Source: Flavobacterium sp. 9
GTDB lineage: Bacteria > Bacteroidota > Bacteroidia > Flavobacteriales > Flavobacteriaceae
Assembly: GCF_002754195.1 (NCBI RefSeq)
Contig: NZ_PEEU01000001.1
Span: forward strand, 1,426,001-1,490,000
Direction: 5' to 3'
DNA length: 64,000 nt
Shown here: positions 10,125-19,175 of the stretch, piece after piece
How the letters are laid out: each line of letters begins with the position of its first letter
Position numbering within the stretch: position 1 is the first letter of the stretch
Notes under the pieces: model-generated
Databases searched by the model: none
Told to the model about the DNA's origin: nothing
What the model saw: only the letters and a program-made list of their open reading frames with translations
Made by a program: the position numbers and the translations under genes

Positions 10125-10158
10125 GAAAACGGCTGTTCCAAAAGAACGGCCGTTTTTA
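10125..10158 (+). terminator. Rho-independent terminator
   Basis: AACGGCTGTTC pairs with GAACGGCCGTT (one bulge) over a short A-rich loop, then TTTTT. It closes the acyl-CoA synthetase gene. Confidence 0.75.
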
Positions 10159-10291
10159 ATTTTAGCCCAATAGAAGTCGTTTTACAAGGTCTGTAAAGCG
10201 TTATTTTTCTTTCAGAATTAGATTCATAAAATTGTTAAAAAAAGTTCAATCTATTTTCACTTTTAGTAGTATTCAATTAAAAGTTTTTTAG

Positions 10292-10299
10292 TATGTTTG
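10292..10299 (+). promoter_or_regulatory. -7 element TATGTTTG for the retron ncRNA
   Basis: Exact TAnnTTTG match. The expected start site about six bases downstream falls at the beginning of the a1 strand of the retron RNA, an independent agreement. No good TTG box is seen at -33. Confidence 0.5.
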
Positions 10300-10303
10300 T
10301 TTT

Positions 10304-10525
10304 GAGTTTAAGAAATACCTTGCTTTTCTTGTATAAAGAAAAAGATGATGTTTCGTCATCGGTGTAAGATTATTTAACATTCAGCACTACTTCTATCTTA
10401 TGGATGAGAAAAGGTACTATGCGTACAGTTTCGGTTCCACCTCCTCGAGATTAACTGTACGCATAGTACCTTTTCTCGGGAGTTGATAGACATAGTCCTT
10501 AGAAAATACGAAGGTTTTAAACTTT
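10304..10525 (+). ncRNA. Retron msr-msd non-coding RNA
   Basis: Structured region directly before the retron reverse transcriptase. An outer helix that fits a1/a2: AGTTTAA (10305-10311) and ACCTT (10317-10321) pair with AAGGT (10511-10515) and TTAAACT (10517-10523). Inside are msr-type hairpins (CTTTTCTT/AAGAAAAAG; GATGA-TGTTTCG-TCATC at 10344-10360). The msd part is a perfect 25-bp stem, left arm 10406-10430 and right arm 10453-10477, with a 22-base loop and a base extension CTATC/GATAG. By family knowledge the RT would copy the msd into branched multicopy single-stranded DNA. The priming guanosine cannot be fixed from sequence alone. Confidence 0.85.
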
Positions 10526-10553
10526 AAGCCCTATTGCTACAATAGGGCTTTTT
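10526..10553 (+). terminator. Terminator/attenuator between the retron RNA and its RT gene
   Basis: AAGCCCTATTG and CAATAGGGCTT form an 11-bp perfect stem with a 3-base loop and a T-run. It starts three bases after a2 and ends 22 bases before the RT start. It should let the ncRNA accumulate as a separate abundant transcript, with RT made by readthrough. Confidence 0.75.
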
Positions 10554-10575
10554 AATGTAAAATAGCGATTGTAAT

Positions 10576-12090
10576 ATGTCTGAACAGCTTAGTAAACAAC
10601 AAATTTATGATAGAATAAAAGCTACCTCAAAAGATAGCTACATATTAGAAGAAATGCAACGTTTAGGTTTCTGGCAATCAGGATCTGAACCTACTCTATC
10701 TGAGATTCTTATCAAACAAGAAGCAAAAGTTGAGAAGGAATTAAATGAGCTTTTGGCACAAGACAGGAAGTTTAGCAATCGAGAAGCAATGATTCTCGAA
10801 ATGCGTAAAGCCCGAATGAAAATCGCCAAAGAAAAAAGGGCTGAAACCAAATTAAACCAAGAGAAAAAAAGGATCGAAAAAGCTGAAAACTGGAAATTAC
10901 TTCAGCAACAGCAAATTCTCTATTTGGGTGAAACCGTATCTAAAGGTTTAAATACTAAAGAATCCAATCCTGAAATTTTAGAAAAATACAATTTGCCTGT
11001 TTTTAAAGACGCATTGGCTCTTGCCAAAAGCATGCAAATCGATCTGAAAGCATTACAATATCTTGCTTACAACAGAAAAGTTTCTAAGATTAACCATTAT
11101 CATACTTTTGAGCTTGAAAAGAAATCTGGCGGCAAACGCAAAATTTCAGCTCCAAAAGCAAAATTAAAAGAAATTCAAACCTGGATTTTAGAAAACATAC
11201 TTCATAAAATACCTTATACTATTGAAGCGCATGGTTTTATAAAAGAACGTTCTATTGTAACCAATGCAATGCCTCACGTTAATAAAGACATTGTCGTTAA
11301 TATCGATTTAAAAGATTTTTTCCCAACTGTAACTCATAAACGAGTAAAAGGATTATTTCATAAAATTGGCTATTCTGAAGAAGTTGCTACGATTTTAAGT
11401 CTTTTATGTACTTATTCTGAGATTAACGAAACCACATTAGACGGCGTTACATATTATGTACAATCCGGTGAACGCAAATTACCACAGGGTTCTCCAGCAA
11501 GTCCGGCGATAAGCAACATGATTGTTTATAAAATGGATCAGAAAATCAAAGGATTAGCTAAGAAATTAAACTTCAGCTATACGCGTTATGCAGATGATAT
11601 GAGTTTTTCGACTACTGAAGAAAACAGCCAAAATGTTTCTCGTTTATTGTTTTTTACCAAAAAAATTATTGAATCAGAAGGTTTTATAATTCATCCCGAT
11701 AAAGTTCATGTCATGCGAAAAGGCATGCAGCAAAAAGTGACCGGAGTTGTTGTAAACAAGAAACTAAATGTTGACAGAATTCAGTTGCGAAAATTCCGTG
11801 CCGTATTGCATAATATTGAAAAAAACGGATGGAAAGACCAGCAATGGGGAAAAGCAATTCACCTGATCAATGCCATAGAAGGTTACATCAATTATGTAAA
11901 TATGGTGAATCCTGAGAAAGGGAAAATCTTCAAACAAAATTTAAAAAACATAATTGCCAAACACGGTCAGCCTCATATTGAAAAAACAAATATTCCTGAA
12001 AAAGTGATTCCAATTCCTGTGATTATTCCTGAGGAAATAAAAGAAGTACAAATGGAACAAAAGCCAGAAAACTGGTGGAATATTTTTTAA
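10576..12090 (+). CDS. Retron-type reverse transcriptase
   Basis: 504 residues. About 120 N-terminal residues are strongly charged and helical (coiled-coil-like), followed by the RT fingers and palm. Retron signatures are present: NAMPH at 230-234 (the NAxxH motif), catalytic aspartate in NIDLKDFF (D244), LPQGSPASPAISN, YADD at 338-341 and VTG at 388-390. The C-terminal tail after about 430 is proline-rich. It would reverse-transcribe the msd of the RNA just upstream. The long N-terminal extension is unlike the short classical retron RTs. It forms an operon with the next two genes (gaps of 19 and 3 bases) ending at the terminator at 17108. Confidence 0.93.
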   Translation: MSEQLSKQQIYDRIKATSKDSYILEEMQRLGFWQSGSEPTLSEILIKQEAKVEKELNELLAQDRKFSNREAMILEMRKARMKIAKEKRAETKLNQEKKRIEKAENWKLLQQQQILYLGETVSKGLNTKESNPEILEKYNLPVFKDALALAKSMQIDLKALQYLAYNRKVSKINHYHTFELEKKSGGKRKISAPKAKLKEIQTWILENILHKIPYTIEAHGFIKERSIVTNAMPHVNKDIVVNIDLKDFFPTVTHKRVKGLFHKIGYSEEVATILSLLCTYSEINETTLDGVTYYVQSGERKLPQGSPASPAISNMIVYKMDQKIKGLAKKLNFSYTRYADDMSFSTTEENSQNVSRLLFFTKKIIESEGFIIHPDKVHVMRKGMQQKVTGVVVNKKLNVDRIQLRKFRAVLHNIEKNGWKDQQWGKAIHLINAIEGYINYVNMVNPEKGKIFKQNLKNIIAKHGQPHIEKTNIPEKVIPIPVIIPEEIKEVQMEQKPENWWNIF

Positions 12091-12109
12091 TTAATACCCT
12101 TTTTGAATC

Positions 12110-15100
12110 ATGAAATTAATTAAACAGATTAAACTTTTCTATAAAGAAGGGAATTCAGATAAAGTATACGAAATCGACTTGTGCAGTATCGATGCCAATA
12201 ATTATGTGGTAAATTTTAGATACGGAAGAAGAGGAAGCGTTTTGAAAGACGGAACTAAAACACCGGAATACGTTTCGGAAGAAAAAGCACAAATCATTTT
12301 TGATAAACTCGAAAATGAGAAAAAAGTTAAAGGATATGCTTCAGAAATAGAGACATTAATCGATCTACCTTCTTTTGAAAGTGTCGAACCAGATTCTATA
12401 AACGGTGTGATTCTTCAGCGTTTAGAAGATGCTGTAATGGGTAAAAACAGTTTTAAAACCCAATGGAAAACCAGCCGGGTAATCTGGAAAGCAGGTTTAT
12501 TAGAAGTTAAAGAAGCGATTCCATATATCATTAAATTAGCCTCAAAAGGTGATGATTTACAAACTTATTCTGCGATTTGGGCTTTAATAAAATTTAAATC
12601 TGATACTGCCGAAGAAGTTTTTAGATCATACGCTTTACAAAATAAACAAAAAGATTACATAAAAAATCTGGCTCACGAAGGATTATTAGAAATCCTGAAA
12701 GAGACAGAGTTACAAAAACATATCTCGACAATTCTTGAAACGATTCCGCAAGAAGCAAGATATTATATCGATAAAAAAGATTATGATTCGTTAGTAAATT
12801 TTCTAAAAGAAGAATTACAAAACAACGCTATCAATTATCTGACGGCTTTATACTTAGTAGCGAAGTTTGATCGTAATTTACATGAGATTATTGTTTTCTT
12901 ACTGGAAGCTGTTCCGTTCAGACCGCCATATTTCAAACATATCAGAGCCATTTACAAATTAGCTCATTTAAGAAACGATGCTGATGTAATTGCCGTTCTT
13001 GCTTATAGATTTGAGAATGAAGCTCCAATGTTCACCAGAACAGTTTCATTGGAAGATGACTATTATAACTCGCAATTTATTAGCGCTATAAATGAAAGGT
13101 TAAATATTGGAAAGGAACTTAGAGGAAAAGACAGTAAAATTGCCTTCTCGAATTTTACCAAAACCTATTTCCAGAAAAATAGTCTTCGCTTTTTAAACGA
13201 AATGGATTCTGAAACAGATGCTAAAAAATACCTGAAGTTTGCCGTTTCAATTTTATCAAAGTACACGGAAAATGATTATAGCAAAGCCCAAAAAGAGCCT
13301 CTAAATACTTATGGACAATACAATTATAATGATAAAAAATATTATTATACTGTTGTAGATTATCCTGAATGTTCGAATTTACTTCTATTGTCAACTATTT
13401 TATTTGGGAATGACAAGAAGCGAATTTTGACTCCATCGATGAAATTCATTTTAAATCAGGAAGTTTTCTCGAGTAAAAATTATTATTTCGATATAAATCA
13501 GGCAACGAGAGTAAGCAGTAAAGTAAATACTGACGAAAAGAAAACAAATACAACAACAGATCAGAATTCAGGTTCTGTATTAGACGTTGCTAAAAAAGCA
13601 TTTTCAACATTTTTTGGTAAAAAAGAAACAGAGCAAAAACCTCAAAGTCTAATAGTTCCCGAAGAACCAAAAGTTATTGTAGAAACCGTTTCAAACCGTT
13701 TAGAATTGTTTCCGGAACATTGGGATGCTTTTCCGGAAGCTTATGTTCATCTGATAATGGAAGCACAAATGAATATCATTCATAATTTTGCTTACGGAAA
13801 TTTAAAGGCGAGAAATGACTTTAATACTATCATCAATAATTTTGATGAAACCAATATTTTAACTTTACTGAATAGTAATTTTAGGATTCCAAACAATTTA
13901 GGATTTGAAACTATAGTCCTGAAAAACAATACACTTTCTACTCAGATTGGTTTTATTGGCGATGTATTAAATTCTAAAACCGAAGCTGCCAGAAATTGGG
14001 CCAAAAATCACATTTTATCAAACAAAGATCTTTTTCTAAATGACACTGAATTTGTTGTAAAACTAATTTTTAATGAAGTTCCCGATTTAAAAAGTTGGAT
14101 AACGAGCACATTGGAAAACTTTAGATTTACAGAAGATAAAGCCAAAGCAATAACCGGAAAAGTAATAATTGAACTTCTTACGTTTGAAGAATCTGATGCA
14201 AACAATGCTCTTGCAACTCTTGCCATCGACAGACTTAAAAAAATAGCTACGCCACAACTTGAACAATTAAGCTGGGATATTGTTGCGCGTTTAATTTCTT
14301 CTGATTTAAAAACGAATAATCTGTTAGCGAGTTCTATTCTAATTCTAAAATCTAAAACAGTCGATTCTAAGGAAATTCCGTTTTCGTTGATCGCTTTGTT
14401 TTTAGAAGATACAAATAATGAGATTAGAAAAAATGGAATTCAGCTGTTAAATAACTATCAGAACGATTACTTATTGGCAAATACTGAATCTTTATTAGAT
14501 TTATTAAACAATGAGAATCAAGATGTTTTAGAATCTGTTATAGAACGTATTACGCAATTAGGCAAATCAAATTCTAATATCATCGACATTGCACTTCGTA
14601 ATACGGTTTATGCGATGATTCGAAAAGAAAAATTTGAAGGCGCACATTTGATCTTCAAAAAATTCATTCTTGAAGAAACCACAAATCATTGGAATACAGC
14701 ATTAGAACCGCGAGATGTTATAAAACTAATTCACGCTAATTACAGAGAAAGTCAATTAACGGGTTATGAAATATTGAAAAAATATACTCGTAAAGACGAT
14801 TTTACAATTCGCCAGATTATCTCTTTAGGAAACCATGAAATCCTTGCCATTCGTCAATGGTGTTGGAATTATTTTATGGACAAAAAAGAACGAATTCGTG
14901 CTGAAAGAAACAATGCATTAGCAATATTAGACACTACTTGGGACGATACGAGAACATTTGCTTTTCATTTTTTCAAAACCGAATTTGATGAAACAGATTG
15001 GGATTTAGAATGTCTGATTAGTATCGTAGATTCTGTATTGCCGGCGGTTGAACAATTTGGAAAAGAAATCATTACCAAATATTTTAATCCGGATGATGGC

Positions 15101-15454
15101 GTAACTTATTTGACCAAATTAAGTCAACATCCAAGCGTAAATATTCAGTTTTTTGTGACTAATTATCTCAATACATACGCTACAGATAATTTGCCTAAGT
15201 TGAGAGAACTTGAATTCTATTTCCGTTCTGTATTAACGCGTGTACACAAAGCGAGAATTGCCAAACAGCGTATTTTTGAATTCTTACTTCAGGAAGGAAA
15301 GAAAAGCGAAGATGCAGCCGTTTTTGTAACGCAAATTATCGACGAAATTTCGGCTACTGTGACCATACAGGATAAGGCAAATTGTATCTCTATTTTGACG
15401 GATTTAAAAACGTTATATCCGCAATTGCATACCCATTTAATCCTTAAAAACTAA
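12110..15454 (+). CDS. WGR-domain and HEAT/ARM-repeat protein, retron-associated
   Basis: 1114 residues. The N-terminus (1-80) is a WGR domain, here with YGRRG in place of the name-giving WGR; such domains bind nucleic acid in PARPs and DNA-repair proteins. From about 95 on it is almost all helical repeats of HEAT/ARM type (AIPYIIKLASKGDDLQTYSA, SLIALFLEDTNNEIRKNG, and others). A polar linker with FFGKKETEQKP lies near 505. No catalytic motif is visible. Position between RT and the SWIM protein suggests it is part of the retron effector complex. From memory of retron typology, RT plus ARM-repeat plus WH-SWIM protein corresponds to type XIII; I could not verify this. Confidence 0.82.
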   Translation: MKLIKQIKLFYKEGNSDKVYEIDLCSIDANNYVVNFRYGRRGSVLKDGTKTPEYVSEEKAQIIFDKLENEKKVKGYASEIETLIDLPSFESVEPDSINGVILQRLEDAVMGKNSFKTQWKTSRVIWKAGLLEVKEAIPYIIKLASKGDDLQTYSAIWALIKFKSDTAEEVFRSYALQNKQKDYIKNLAHEGLLEILKETELQKHISTILETIPQEARYYIDKKDYDSLVNFLKEELQNNAINYLTALYLVAKFDRNLHEIIVFLLEAVPFRPPYFKHIRAIYKLAHLRNDADVIAVLAYRFENEAPMFTRTVSLEDDYYNSQFISAINERLNIGKELRGKDSKIAFSNFTKTYFQKNSLRFLNEMDSETDAKKYLKFAVSILSKYTENDYSKAQKEPLNTYGQYNYNDKKYYYTVVDYPECSNLLLLSTILFGNDKKRILTPSMKFILNQEVFSSKNYYFDINQATRVSSKVNTDEKKTNTTTDQNSGSVLDVAKKAFSTFFGKKETEQKPQSLIVPEEPKVIVETVSNRLELFPEHWDAFPEAYVHLIMEAQMNIIHNFAYGNLKARNDFNTIINNFDETNILTLLNSNFRIPNNLGFETIVLKNNTLSTQIGFIGDVLNSKTEAARNWAKNHILSNKDLFLNDTEFVVKLIFNEVPDLKSWITSTLENFRFTEDKAKAITGKVIIELLTFEESDANNALATLAIDRLKKIATPQLEQLSWDIVARLISSDLKTNNLLASSILILKSKTVDSKEIPFSLIALFLEDTNNEIRKNGIQLLNNYQNDYLLANTESLLDLLNNENQDVLESVIERITQLGKSNSNIIDIALRNTVYAMIRKEKFEGAHLIFKKFILEETTNHWNTALEPRDVIKLIHANYRESQLTGYEILKKYTRKDDFTIRQIISLGNHEILAIRQWCWNYFMDKKERIRAERNNALAILDTTWDDTRTFAFHFFKTEFDETDWDLECLISIVDSVLPAVEQFGKEIITKYFNPDDGVTYLTKLSQHPSVNIQFFVTNYLNTYATDNLPKLRELEFYFRSVLTRVHKARIAKQRIFEFLLQEGKKSEDAAVFVTQIIDEISATVTIQDKANCISILTDLKTLYPQLHTHLILKN

Positions 15455-15457
15455 GTT

Positions 15458-17104
15458 ATGTTATTTGATTATAAATACAGCGGAAGCACCACTATAAATA
15501 ACACTTCGAATAGTACCGGAATGAGTTTTGCGCCGGATACTTTGAGAGAACCTACTTTTTTTGTTGGAAAACTAAACCAAAAAATCGCTTTTAGAGAAGC
15601 TATTTCGGCACTACATGATGTCGTGATTTCGGATTTACGTTTTTTCCCTAAGGATAAAGAAGAATACAAATCATGGGCTGCAGAACAAGAAAAATTGTGG
15701 CTTAGCGAATATATGGCCGATTTTCAGATTGAAACTGTTCGCACACGCATTCAGGAATTAAAAGAAGAATTAAGCACCGTTCAAAAAGAGAAAAGTAGAA
15801 TTCTGGGGCCTTTTAACAAAGCTAAAAGCGCCTATTTTGATTATCTCTATAAAAATGACAAAGATGCCTGGTACGTTTTAGATCCGGTAATTACGGTACA
15901 TCCCGATGAAGTTTTTTTCGAATGTTTCAGTAAAGATGAATCATCTTATGGAAAATTAAGCTGTAACTATAATATTTTCACAGAAATAAGCGACTTTAAA
16001 TGCGGAACAACAAACATTGATTATTCAGAAGGATTGTATAACGAATTCCAGAAAATAAGAAATTATAAAGAAACCGAATTTAAGATTGATCCGTCTGGTT
16101 TTGAAGCCAAAACCACAAATGAACAAGTCTATAAAGAGGTAAAAATAGACTTACCGGATTCCTGGGTTAGAGGATTTTTGCAAGTAAGTTCTGCAATGAC
16201 GCTTCCGGCAACTGTGTTGGATTTACATCCAATGGATATTTTTAGTTTATGTCAATATTTGCGTCGTTTCAAAGAAAAGAAAGGACCAAGAGCTTTGCGT
16301 TTTGTTCTGGAACCGGACAAACCTATCAAAGCCATATTTGAACCTACGCATGACGAAATCACCTTTCATCGTTCGATTTTTCAAGGAAATGAAGCCAAAA
16401 CAATTCGTATTTGGGGAAGACGCCGTTTACTAATTTTAGAAAGACTAATTCCTATTGCGAAGAATTTTAAAGTCGTTTTATTAGGTTCTGGTTTGCCTTC
16501 TTTTTTCATTGCCGATTTAGGCGATATGTCTTATACTTTAGGATTATCCGGCTGGACTAAAAACGATTGGAGTACTGCAGGAAATTTCGATTTAATGGCG
16601 CCAAGAAATAACGTCGATTTATTTACGCAGGAAAAAGTTTTCAATGCATTGAAAGAAAACTGGTTTGATACTTCTGATAATTTAGCCAAAAAACTAAATC
16701 TTGATCCATCAACAGTTTCTGCCTCATTAACGGCTTACACGCAAGCCGGAAGAGTAATCTACGATTTAAATCTAGGATTATATCGTGTGCGAGAATTGAC
16801 ACAGGAACCTTTGAATATGAAAACATTGCGTTTTGCAAGTCCGCAGGAAGAGATTGCGAATCAATATATAGCAGAAAATCGCATAAAAATCACTTCAGAT
16901 GTAAAAGGCGATCAATTGCAAATCAAAGGAAAAGTAACCGATAAAAATTTCACTTATACAACTCTAGCGGTTATAGACAAAGACAACCGACTTATTGAAG
17001 GGAATTGTGAATGTTCTTTTTTCAAATCAAATCAATTACGAAAAGGACCTTGCGAACATATTCTCGCAACCAGAATGGCATTACATACCAAAATAACAGC
17101 ATAA
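15458..17104 (+). CDS. Winged-helix and SWIM zinc-finger protein, retron-associated
   Basis: 548 residues, starting three bases after the WGR gene. The C-terminus holds a SWIM zinc finger: Cys517-x-Cys519, then Cys532-x-His534. Before it lies a winged-helix-like stretch (FNALKENWFDTSDNLAKKL, LDPSTVSASLTAYTQAGR). The N-terminal half is unassigned, with a coiled coil near 85-125. Both recognisable domains suggest DNA or RNA binding, which fits a protein reading msDNA or sensing its state. A terminator follows at 17108, making it the last gene of the retron operon. Confidence 0.82.
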   Translation: MLFDYKYSGSTTINNTSNSTGMSFAPDTLREPTFFVGKLNQKIAFREAISALHDVVISDLRFFPKDKEEYKSWAAEQEKLWLSEYMADFQIETVRTRIQELKEELSTVQKEKSRILGPFNKAKSAYFDYLYKNDKDAWYVLDPVITVHPDEVFFECFSKDESSYGKLSCNYNIFTEISDFKCGTTNIDYSEGLYNEFQKIRNYKETEFKIDPSGFEAKTTNEQVYKEVKIDLPDSWVRGFLQVSSAMTLPATVLDLHPMDIFSLCQYLRRFKEKKGPRALRFVLEPDKPIKAIFEPTHDEITFHRSIFQGNEAKTIRIWGRRRLLILERLIPIAKNFKVVLLGSGLPSFFIADLGDMSYTLGLSGWTKNDWSTAGNFDLMAPRNNVDLFTQEKVFNALKENWFDTSDNLAKKLNLDPSTVSASLTAYTQAGRVIYDLNLGLYRVRELTQEPLNMKTLRFASPQEEIANQYIAENRIKITSDVKGDQLQIKGKVTDKNFTYTTLAVIDKDNRLIEGNCECSFFKSNQLRKGPCEHILATRMALHTKITA

Positions 17105-17107
17105 CAT

Positions 17108-17141
17108 AAAAAAGCCGTTTCAAATTTGAAACGGCTTTTTT
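17108..17141 (+). terminator. Rho-independent terminator of the retron operon
   Basis: AAAAGCCGTTTCAAA/TTTGAAACGGCTTTT hairpin followed by T-run, directly behind the stop at 17104. Confidence 0.9.
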
Positions 17142-17218
17142 CATGACAATTATGTCTTAAAAAATTTCTCGTAATCCCGAGGCTAAGAGAGCAAAATCTC
17201 AATACTTAAACACAATCT

Positions 17219-17318
17219 TGTCATTTCGACGAAGGAGAAATCTTCGCAAGTAACTCCGCAACGAGAATCCAATCTTTGTCGAGCTTCTCGTGAAGATTTC
17301 TCCTCCGTCGAAATGACA
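17219..17318. repeat. 100-bp palindromic repeat, copy 2 (inverted relative to copy 1)
   Basis: Same terminal arms starting TGTCATTTCGACGAAGGAG; the middle is the reverse complement of the copy at 664-763 with few changes. It fills the gap between the convergent retron and MoxR operons, with a short CCCGAAGCTTCGGGA palindrome after it (17336-17350). Confidence 0.85.
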
Positions 17319-17396
17319 AAACAACTACTCCCGATCCCGAAGCTTCGGGACGGGACTATCTGTTCAAATAACATTTTACAAATTACGTCCAACAGT

Positions 17397-19175
17397 CTAC
17401 GCTTTCCCTTTAATCTTTATTTTATACTTCATAACATCTTTTAGCATTGATTTATTCCTGATGTTAAAACTCAATAATTCTGAGGCAATATCCGGTTTTT
17501 CATCAATGCGTTCTGCTACGATTTCATAAGCGATATTCTTTGTGATTTCTTCAAGCGCTTCGTATCTGCTAAATTCATGTTTTAGCAAATGAAGAAATGT
17601 TACTGCATTTTCTGAATTCACTTCGTTTTCGTAAATATTTGGTATCGCAACAGCTAAATCTTCAGCCGATTTTATATTTGCAAAATAAACATTAAGACAT
17701 CTTCCGGCATCTTTATTTGTCTTCCAGCCGTCTAATAATAATTCTTGCGCATCACTTATATCGCCAATTTTATCTCTGTAAACCAATGATGCTTTTACAT
17801 ATTGAAAATTCGTTTTATAATCTTCAATTACTTTCATAAAGTGCTTATCAGCTTCTTTTTTGTCTTTTAAAATCACATACAAATCACCTACTTTTTCATC
17901 ATTATTGAGCTCTTTAAAGATTTCAATTGCTTCTTTGTACGCGTGACCTTTCTCATAACATTCGGCTGCTTTTAGTTTGTTTTTACAATACTTTAAATAG
18001 ATTGCCGCCGCTTCCGGATACAATTCTCCCTTTTCCAGAACTTCGGCAGCTTTTTGATAATTTTTTAATAATTTCAAATAAATGTGCGCTGCTTTCTGAT
18101 AGTCTCCTTTGGCAATAAATTCCTCAGCAAGTTTTTCATATTTGCTTTGCAAAGTGCTGAATCTCTGAGAATCGACCATAAAAGATCCTCCCGAAGCTGA
18201 ACCTGAACCGCTTCCACTTGATTTTCCTTTTGATAAAAGTGCTATAATCAAAACTATTATAATTATGACAACTACACATACAAAAAAAGTCTGACTACTA
18301 AAACTCGATTTTCCAGAGCTGCAACTGCGAATAGTGGACATAAACAACAAAACAGCAATCAATCTAAAGATTATAGTTAAACCGTCATTTTGATTTGAGT
18401 TACCACTTTTTCTATCAAAAAAATCTCCAATTTTAGCAAAACCAGTTTGGAAAACATTTCCACCGGAACCAAAAGAAAACTTCCCATAATTATCTCCTCT
18501 TGAAGTTCCTAATGTATCAAGTGGAATCGCATATTGTAAAGCTAACTTTGGATTTTTATCCAGAAAAGCCATAAACTTATCCATTTCCTTCTGATTCCCT
18601 TTCATTACTTTTTGCATATCAAAAGGCAATTTCCCAATCATTTCTTCTTCTGAAGGCGGATTTTCAATATTTTCCAGAATCTTTTCTTTGTCAACCTCAA
18701 CACGCAAGGACGAAATAAACTGAGGCGCATAAACCGTTTTTGATGGTTCAGTAATCTCAACTTCTTTAGCTTTTGGCATTTGAAGTAAAGCTGTCCATTC
18801 GACTTGATCTTTCAGTTCGACCAAACCAATTTCTGGATGCAAAAAATGATATTCATCTGAAAATAAAGTATGCCATTCCTCTTTTGTTAATTCGGGTGAA
18901 ATCGTTGTGTTTTCAGGAATAAACAATTTGTTTTCGATCAATTGCAAGAAATTATTCCCTCGAATATCGACTTTATCTATTCTTTGATTCAAAACCAATA
19001 AACAGCCATATAATTCGTTTGCAACTACGCCCGGAACAGGATAAACCTTAACCGATTCAAGCTTTAAACCAATATTTTGAATCTCGTGAAGCCACACTTC
19101 CGGTGAGGCACTTTTTATAAAAATGCCTCCTTTAGGAAATGTGTTTTTTGAATGTATTTTTAATTTAAGCTCCAT
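17397..19175 (-). CDS. TPR-containing membrane protein of the MoxR-vWA operon
   Basis: 592 residues. The N-terminal 200 or so residues are a beta/alpha domain of unknown type (possibly one of the bpX-type domains). Then come two membrane spans (about 265-282 and 297-314, IIFRLIAVLLFMS and FVCVVVIIIIVLIIALL), a Ser/Gly linker, and TPR-like helical repeats (about 340-480: YQKAAHIYLKLLKNYQKA, ELYPEAAAIYLKYC). Last gene of the five-gene operon; its start overlaps the preceding gene by 11 bases, so they are translationally coupled. It would anchor the system to the membrane. Confidence 0.7.
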   Translation of the reverse strand: MELKLKIHSKNTFPKGGIFIKSASPEVWLHEIQNIGLKLESVKVYPVPGVVANELYGCLLVLNQRIDKVDIRGNNFLQLIENKLFIPENTTISPELTKEEWHTLFSDEYHFLHPEIGLVELKDQVEWTALLQMPKAKEVEITEPSKTVYAPQFISSLRVEVDKEKILENIENPPSEEEMIGKLPFDMQKVMKGNQKEMDKFMAFLDKNPKLALQYAIPLDTLGTSRGDNYGKFSFGSGGNVFQTGFAKIGDFFDRKSGNSNQNDGLTIIFRLIAVLLFMSTIRSCSSGKSSFSSQTFFVCVVVIIIIVLIIALLSKGKSSGSGSGSASGGSFMVDSQRFSTLQSKYEKLAEEFIAKGDYQKAAHIYLKLLKNYQKAAEVLEKGELYPEAAAIYLKYCKNKLKAAECYEKGHAYKEAIEIFKELNNDEKVGDLYVILKDKKEADKHFMKVIEDYKTNFQYVKASLVYRDKIGDISDAQELLLDGWKTNKDAGRCLNVYFANIKSAEDLAVAIPNIYENEVNSENAVTFLHLLKHEFSRYEALEEITKNIAYEIVAERIDEKPDIASELLSFNIRNKSMLKDVMKYKIKIKGKA

